From Euperipatoides rowelli (taxonomy: Eukaryota > Onychophora > Udeonychophora > Euonychophora > Peripatopsidae): DNA of 10,812 nucleotides. Made by a program: the position numbers and the translations under genes. Every line of letters begins with the position of its first letter. Position 1 is the stretch's first letter. The notes under the pieces are model-generated. The model ran no database searches. It was not told where the DNA came from and was given only the letters and a program-made list of their open reading frames with translations. Of the stretch, positions 7,111 through 10,812 are shown piece after piece. The DNA is taken from assembly GCA_003024985.2 (NCBI GenBank), contig PXIH01S0030434.1; one strand, 5' to 3'.

Positions 7111-7225
7111 TTCAAATTCTTGATTATCATTTGCAGAAGATAAATAAATTATTATAGAGAAGATTTGCAAACTATACAGGATAAGCAGAATAAAATAGAT
7201 CACTAGAGATGTTTGCTGTTTCCAC
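7111..7225 (-). CDS. Candidate internal exon encoding a transmembrane helix
   Basis: On the minus strand a pyrimidine tract (ttttgttctccctttag, AG at 7226-7227) opens a 115-base segment that closes at the consensus donor GAA|GTAAGTTC (rc of 7103-7110). Only one frame is open throughout. It gives one base of a codon and then 38 residues starting WKQQTSL, running through VIYFILLILYSLQIF and more hydrophobic residues, and ending SANDNQEFE. A single membrane-spanning helix with a polar C-terminal flank fits. The exon enters in phase 2 and leaves in phase 0. It lies upstream of the start codon of the 614-3304 gene, so it more likely belongs to another minus-strand gene. I do not recognise the protein. 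A hydrophobic open frame is easier to get by chance in AT-rich DNA, which limits confidence. Confidence 0.45.
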
Positions 7226-7792
7226 CTAAAGGGAGAACAAAACAAATAAATAACATCAACATTTTATCTAAGTAATACTTGGGCTACAACTTACAACTTG
7301 AAGCTTTCAGGAACAAATTACCAAATAATATTACAGATTTATTTATAATGCGTTAAGCTAGAAATGTTCACGTATATCCAGTATTCTCGCTTAATTCACT
7401 ATAAATAAATCTAAATCATTTTTGGGAGATTTCTTCACGAGTGAATAAATGTTCAACAATACTGCCAAACATAATCAGAAATACACAGAAATAGTAGTAC
7501 AAACTATACATAAACAATTGAATGTGCATAAAAATACTAGAGATCAGTAAGCAAATGGAGGTATAGGGAGGTGACTTTCCTATCAGCTGACATTATAGTA
7601 ATATTTTTTTAGAATTATTAATGTAAAATTTATTTGAATAACATAGAGAAATAAATATATTCTTAGCTCGATTATTCTTTCTCAGTTTCTATAGAATATA
7701 AAGTTTAAGATAATATTTTCCAAAGTAGTTAGTTAAATAAATACCATAAGCTAATAAGTTGTTTTTTTTTTGTAAAGAAAACGTATATATAA
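7226..7792. other. AT-rich stretch, no supported gene
   Basis: It would be intron upstream of the candidate exon at 7111-7225. A minus-strand pyrimidine tract ending in ggcag near 7470 opens short frames (one reading IVEHLFTREEISQK and stop), but no phase-compatible donor closes them. A second GTAAGT-like donor near 7289 has no open frame before it. Confidence 0.4.
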
Positions 7793-7798
7793 TTTATT
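7793..7798 (-). terminator. Candidate poly(A) signal AATAAA
   Basis: The minus strand reads ATCAATAAAT here, about 105 bases beyond the stop of the candidate terminal exon at 7904-7962. Its position is right for the 3' end of that transcript. The hexamer alone is common in AT-rich DNA. Confidence 0.35.
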
Positions 7799-7903
7799 GA
7801 TCCAATTTAATTAAAAGAAATCCGTAACCAAATTAACAAAACAAGCTAAAATTATACAGGAAGTAAATATTACAATAATAAAAATATATGCATTAATTCA
7901 CAA

Positions 7904-7962
7904 TCATTTTCCACTTCTGTCATTTCTACGACCACCCCTCTTCAAAGGATTCTGTTTATAGC
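7904..7962 (-). CDS. Candidate terminal exon, basic C-terminal tail
   Basis: A T-rich tract ending taatag (AG at 7963-7964) is followed by two bases completing a codon, then YKQNPLKRGGRRNDRSGK and a TGA stop. The tail is rich in Arg, Lys and Gly, as in many RNA-binding or nucleolar proteins (inference only). Local GC content is raised compared with both flanks. An AATAAA follows at 7793-7798. The last intron would contain the long inverted repeat at 8075-9982, so the preceding exon would lie beyond it or outside the window, needing a donor after the first base of a codon. I do not recognise the protein. Confidence 0.4.
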
Positions 7963-8074
7963 CTATTAAAAAAAATAAAAAATCTTAAGGAGGTTTAATT
8001 TTTAATACTAAAATTTATATGCCTAGAGGTTACTTCAAATTTTACCTTTTTTTTTTTGTTTAAACAAAAAAGGA

Positions 8075-8603
8075 GCTTCCCTCAAAGACTAGGCCCAGAA
8101 TTGAAAAAGACTTGTAAAAAAATTGTATTCGGCATCGCTTGTTTATTTTGGGGGAACATAACTTTTCTAAATGAAAAAAAAAAACACGCTGATTTCAAAA
8201 ATCCATGTTCCTACTTTTGTCTCTTAACCGTATGGCCAACATCTTGAAAAAATGACACAAATTAGTGGTTTTTCTTAATTATTTCAGAAACCATGTGCCC
8301 TATGGCAAAAATGAACTGAACTAAATTAAAGATCATAAAATTCTACACAAATTTGGTCCTATTCGTTATTTTCTTAAAGCCAACAGTTTGCGAGATAATC
8401 ACTTCAGAATCATAGAGATGATTTTCAAAGATGAAGGGTTGTCTTTATTTTTTTTGAGATTTACATCCATTGTTTCACTAATTTATGCCATCTTACAGGA
8501 TAAATTGTTATAAAGAAACTAGTTTTTATGCCCATTAATGTTTCTGAATACAATGGGCTCTAATTTTTTTTATTTTTTAATATTTTTTTTTTTTATTTGC
8601 CTA
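8075..8603. repeat. Left arm of a long inverted repeat (foldback element)
   Basis: From about 8138 to 8603 this is the reverse complement of about 9502-9958 at roughly 80-85% identity by eye. Landmarks are tgtttattttgg, the segment complementary to gatttttgaaatcagc, atggcaaaaatgaactgaac, gaaactagtttttatgccc or its equivalent, and tacaatgggctctaat, all in order. Outside 8138 the left arm stays similar to the third copy (ggcccagaatt at 8092). The 63-codon plus frame at 8056-8247 lies in this repeat and is not a gene. Confidence 0.85.
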
Positions 8604-9315
8604 CAAAATGGAAAAATAGGCTTTTTTATCAACAACACGTTGACGAAACATCGTAAATCAAAACGACTCAAATCGAGGCTCTCATGTAATTCCAAATAAT
8701 TGATTAAAGTTCTTGACATGAAGAATTAATCTTACCGAAGATTTTTTTATGGTTCTGAAAAGCTGGCTTGGTTTAGGTGGTATGCTTCAGCTAATATCTT
8801 CAGTTACTAGCCCTTGACTTATAACTTAAGGAAAATAAGTGGTTGGGAGTGGACAGGAAGATTGTGGGTTTCTTTGTCTTGGTGGTGGTTTACATGTTGA
8901 CTGTAACTAAAACTATTGCTGTTCGAAGAGGCTAACTGCATAGATATTAATAGCCATTACAATTATGAATCAAAGAACAATCTCCTGGTGCCCAATTTAA
9001 ATTTATATAATTATTTCAATTGTTTTATTATAAGGAAGATGGAGACCTTAATAGTCTTATTGCTGGTGCAGTTTTGTAGGAAGAGGCCTTTTACAAGAAT
9101 TTCTGTATTACAAATTTTCAAGTAAATTGATTATTCTTTCAAGGAAATAACCCAATATTTATTTTTTCCTATCTCAGTGTATTTGGTATTTGTATAAGAA
9201 GAAATAGACCCTTTTCAGAAATTTTGACTTTTACATCAATTTCAGTTTATTGAAGGAAACATGGTTTTTATGAATGAAAATAGTGTGCCGATTATGAAAA
9301 TCTAATGTTCCCCAA
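8604..9315. other. Spacer between the inverted-repeat arms
   Basis: About 0.7 kb of AT-rich DNA lies between the arms, before the third repeat copy. A plus frame at 8916-9125 (69 codons, non-ATG start) has no motif. I find no transposase-like sequence. A minus-strand GTAAGA donor near 8730 is preceded by only about 16 open codons and no good acceptor. Confidence 0.5.
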
Positions 9316-9491
9316 GTTCTTTAAGTTCAGTTCATTTTTGCCATAATACGCAAGAGACAAAATAGGAAACATGGATTTTTGAAATCAGCATGTTTTTTAA
9401 ATTTAAAAAAGTTATGTCCCCCAAAATAAACAAGAAATTCCAAATACGACTTTTTTTAGAGGTAGCCTACAGTATTTTTAAATTCTGGGCC
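9316..9491. repeat. Third, internally deleted copy of the foldback repeat
   Basis: It has the same orientation as the right arm. It shares ttcagttcatttttgccata, caagagacaaaa, catggatttttgaaatcagc, gttatgt and caaaataaaca in order, and ends aattctgggcc like the complement of the left arm at 8092. A segment of about 70 bp present in both arms, between two gccata words, is missing here. Confidence 0.8.
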
Positions 9492-9501
9492 AAGGGCTTG
9501 A

Positions 9502-9982
9502 AGGCAATAAAAAAAAAAAGGAAATTAAAAAATAAAAAGAATTAGAGCCCATTGTATTCAGAAACAATAATGGGCCTTAAAACTAGTTTCTATATAACAT
9601 TTTATATCATAAGATGACAAATAGTGAAACAATAGATGTAAATCTCAGAAAAACAAGAAAACCAGTCATTTTTGAAAATCGCCCCTATGATTCTAAATTG
9701 ATTATCTCATAAACCGTTGGTTTTATGAAAATAATGAATATATCCAAATTTGTGTAAAATTTTATGATCTTTAATTTAGTTCAGTTCATTTTTGCCATAG
9801 GGTGCACGGTTTACGAGATAATTAAAGAAAACCACTAATCGACGCCTTTTTTTCAAGATGGCGGCCATACGGTCAAGAGACAAAAGTGGGAACACGGATT
9901 TTTGAAATCAGCGTGTTTTTTTTTCATTTAGAGAAGTTATGTTAACCAAAATAAACAGAAAATGCTGTAAATGTCACAATTT
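9502..9982. repeat. Right arm of the long inverted repeat
   Basis: This is the reverse complement of the left arm, from the inner edge (aggcaataaaa at 9502) to caaaataaaca near 9956, with weaker similarity to about 9982. It includes the most GC-rich part of the unit (caagatggcggccatacgg, 9854-9872). The inner edge abuts the third copy head to tail. Confidence 0.85.
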
Positions 9983-10812
9983 CAGAAAAGAGACCGGCCG
10001 TGTCTATCTAAAAATTTGAAATAAAAAAAACAACTCCCGTGTCCAATATTTAAAAATGAATAACCAGAAACTATATTCTAATTTTTAGTGCCCTTAAGTA
10101 AAGTTGTACTATTTCTCTTTATTTATTCAATCTAATTTCTTATTTTTATCACTATTAGTAGTGTAATTAAATCTTATTTAGGCTAAGGTTTTAAATGATG
10201 TTATCATCACCATACAATTACTTCTTATATGTACATTCCATTCCATTATTGTTGTTAATGTTATATTTCAAATAAACAAATTAATATAAATACGTTACTA
10301 TGCTAGTAGCTGCACATACAATGTTGGTCCCTAATATTAGCAGCACATAATTTCCAATATTAAATATTGGCACTAAAAAAAAAATCTTAATGTTATCACA
10401 TTTCACATGCACTGATGAAACTATACCGAGATGGGGGTATGAATAAATAAACAGATGATCCCTTAATCTTAGTATCCTAACTATTAACATTCTGGTATTC
10501 ATGCAAAAAAAGAATCCAAATTTAATGTTTTACCTTAAATATAGGATGTAAACAATAAAAGTAGTATGTAATAACTGGGTTATGGCGGTGACAAATTTTA
10601 TTACTTTAAATTTCATTACTGGTGAAGTGAGCCGAGTTAATACCTCTTAACTAACAAGGTTTGGGACAACAAAACAAAATCACTGCATTTCTTAAATTTA
10701 ATAAGTTTAGATAAAGACATGTAGACAATATACAGAAATTAAAAATCAATATTTGATCAAATTAATTTAGACAATTTGTATTGTATTTTATTATTTTATT
10801 TTACCAAGAGTA
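9983..10812. other. AT-rich flank, nothing recognisable
   Basis: The region holds poly-A runs and short chance frames, including a 73-codon minus frame at 10281-10502 with hydrophobic, AT-driven composition and no splice or start context. I see no repeat shared with the rest of the window. Confidence 0.5.

Noticed and set aside
8056-8247. 63-codon plus frame
   Set aside because: It lies inside the left arm of the inverted repeat, and the other copies do not keep it open.
10281-10502. 73-codon minus frame with hydrophobic stretches
   Set aside because: Hydrophobic residues are expected from AT-rich DNA; there is no start or splice evidence.

Overview
The window looks like animal nuclear DNA, most likely from an invertebrate. 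It is AT-rich (about 30% GC by eye), carries GT-AG splice signals, long homopolymer runs and hAT-type transposon ends, and has no prokaryote-style gene packing. I cannot name the species.

The best-supported gene is on the minus strand. Its first coding exon is 3304 down to 3249: an ATG inside GCCACCATGG, 18 codons plus two bases, then the donor GTGAGTTA. A 1,629-bp intron follows, then a 1,006-bp coding exon (1619 to 614) that ends at another GTGAGT donor. The phases agree: exon 1 ends in AG, and exon 2 opens with an A that completes an Arg codon. The joined reading gives 354 residues of a basic-then-acidic, Ser-rich, probably disordered protein that I do not recognise. A weak candidate for the last exon (280 to 251) lies just before the end of a hAT-like element. 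Upstream of the start codon is a 153-bp block duplicated in tandem, with a TATAAAT in each copy.

Two further minus-strand exon candidates probably belong to other genes. One, 7225 to 7111, encodes a strongly hydrophobic helix between good splice signals. The other, 7962 to 7904, is a short basic C-terminus with AATAAA about 105 bp downstream.

The rest is intron or intergenic DNA shaped by repeats. There is a complete 404-bp non-autonomous hAT-like element (5373-5776) with 17-bp terminal inverted repeats and an 8-bp target duplication. A cluster of three perfect or near-perfect hairpins lies at 6130-6467. A long inverted repeat has arms of about 460 bp (about 8138-8603 and 9502-9958), with a third internally deleted copy between the arms. 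I see no tRNA, rRNA, CRISPR array or multi-gene system. Most short open frames are what this base composition produces by chance.
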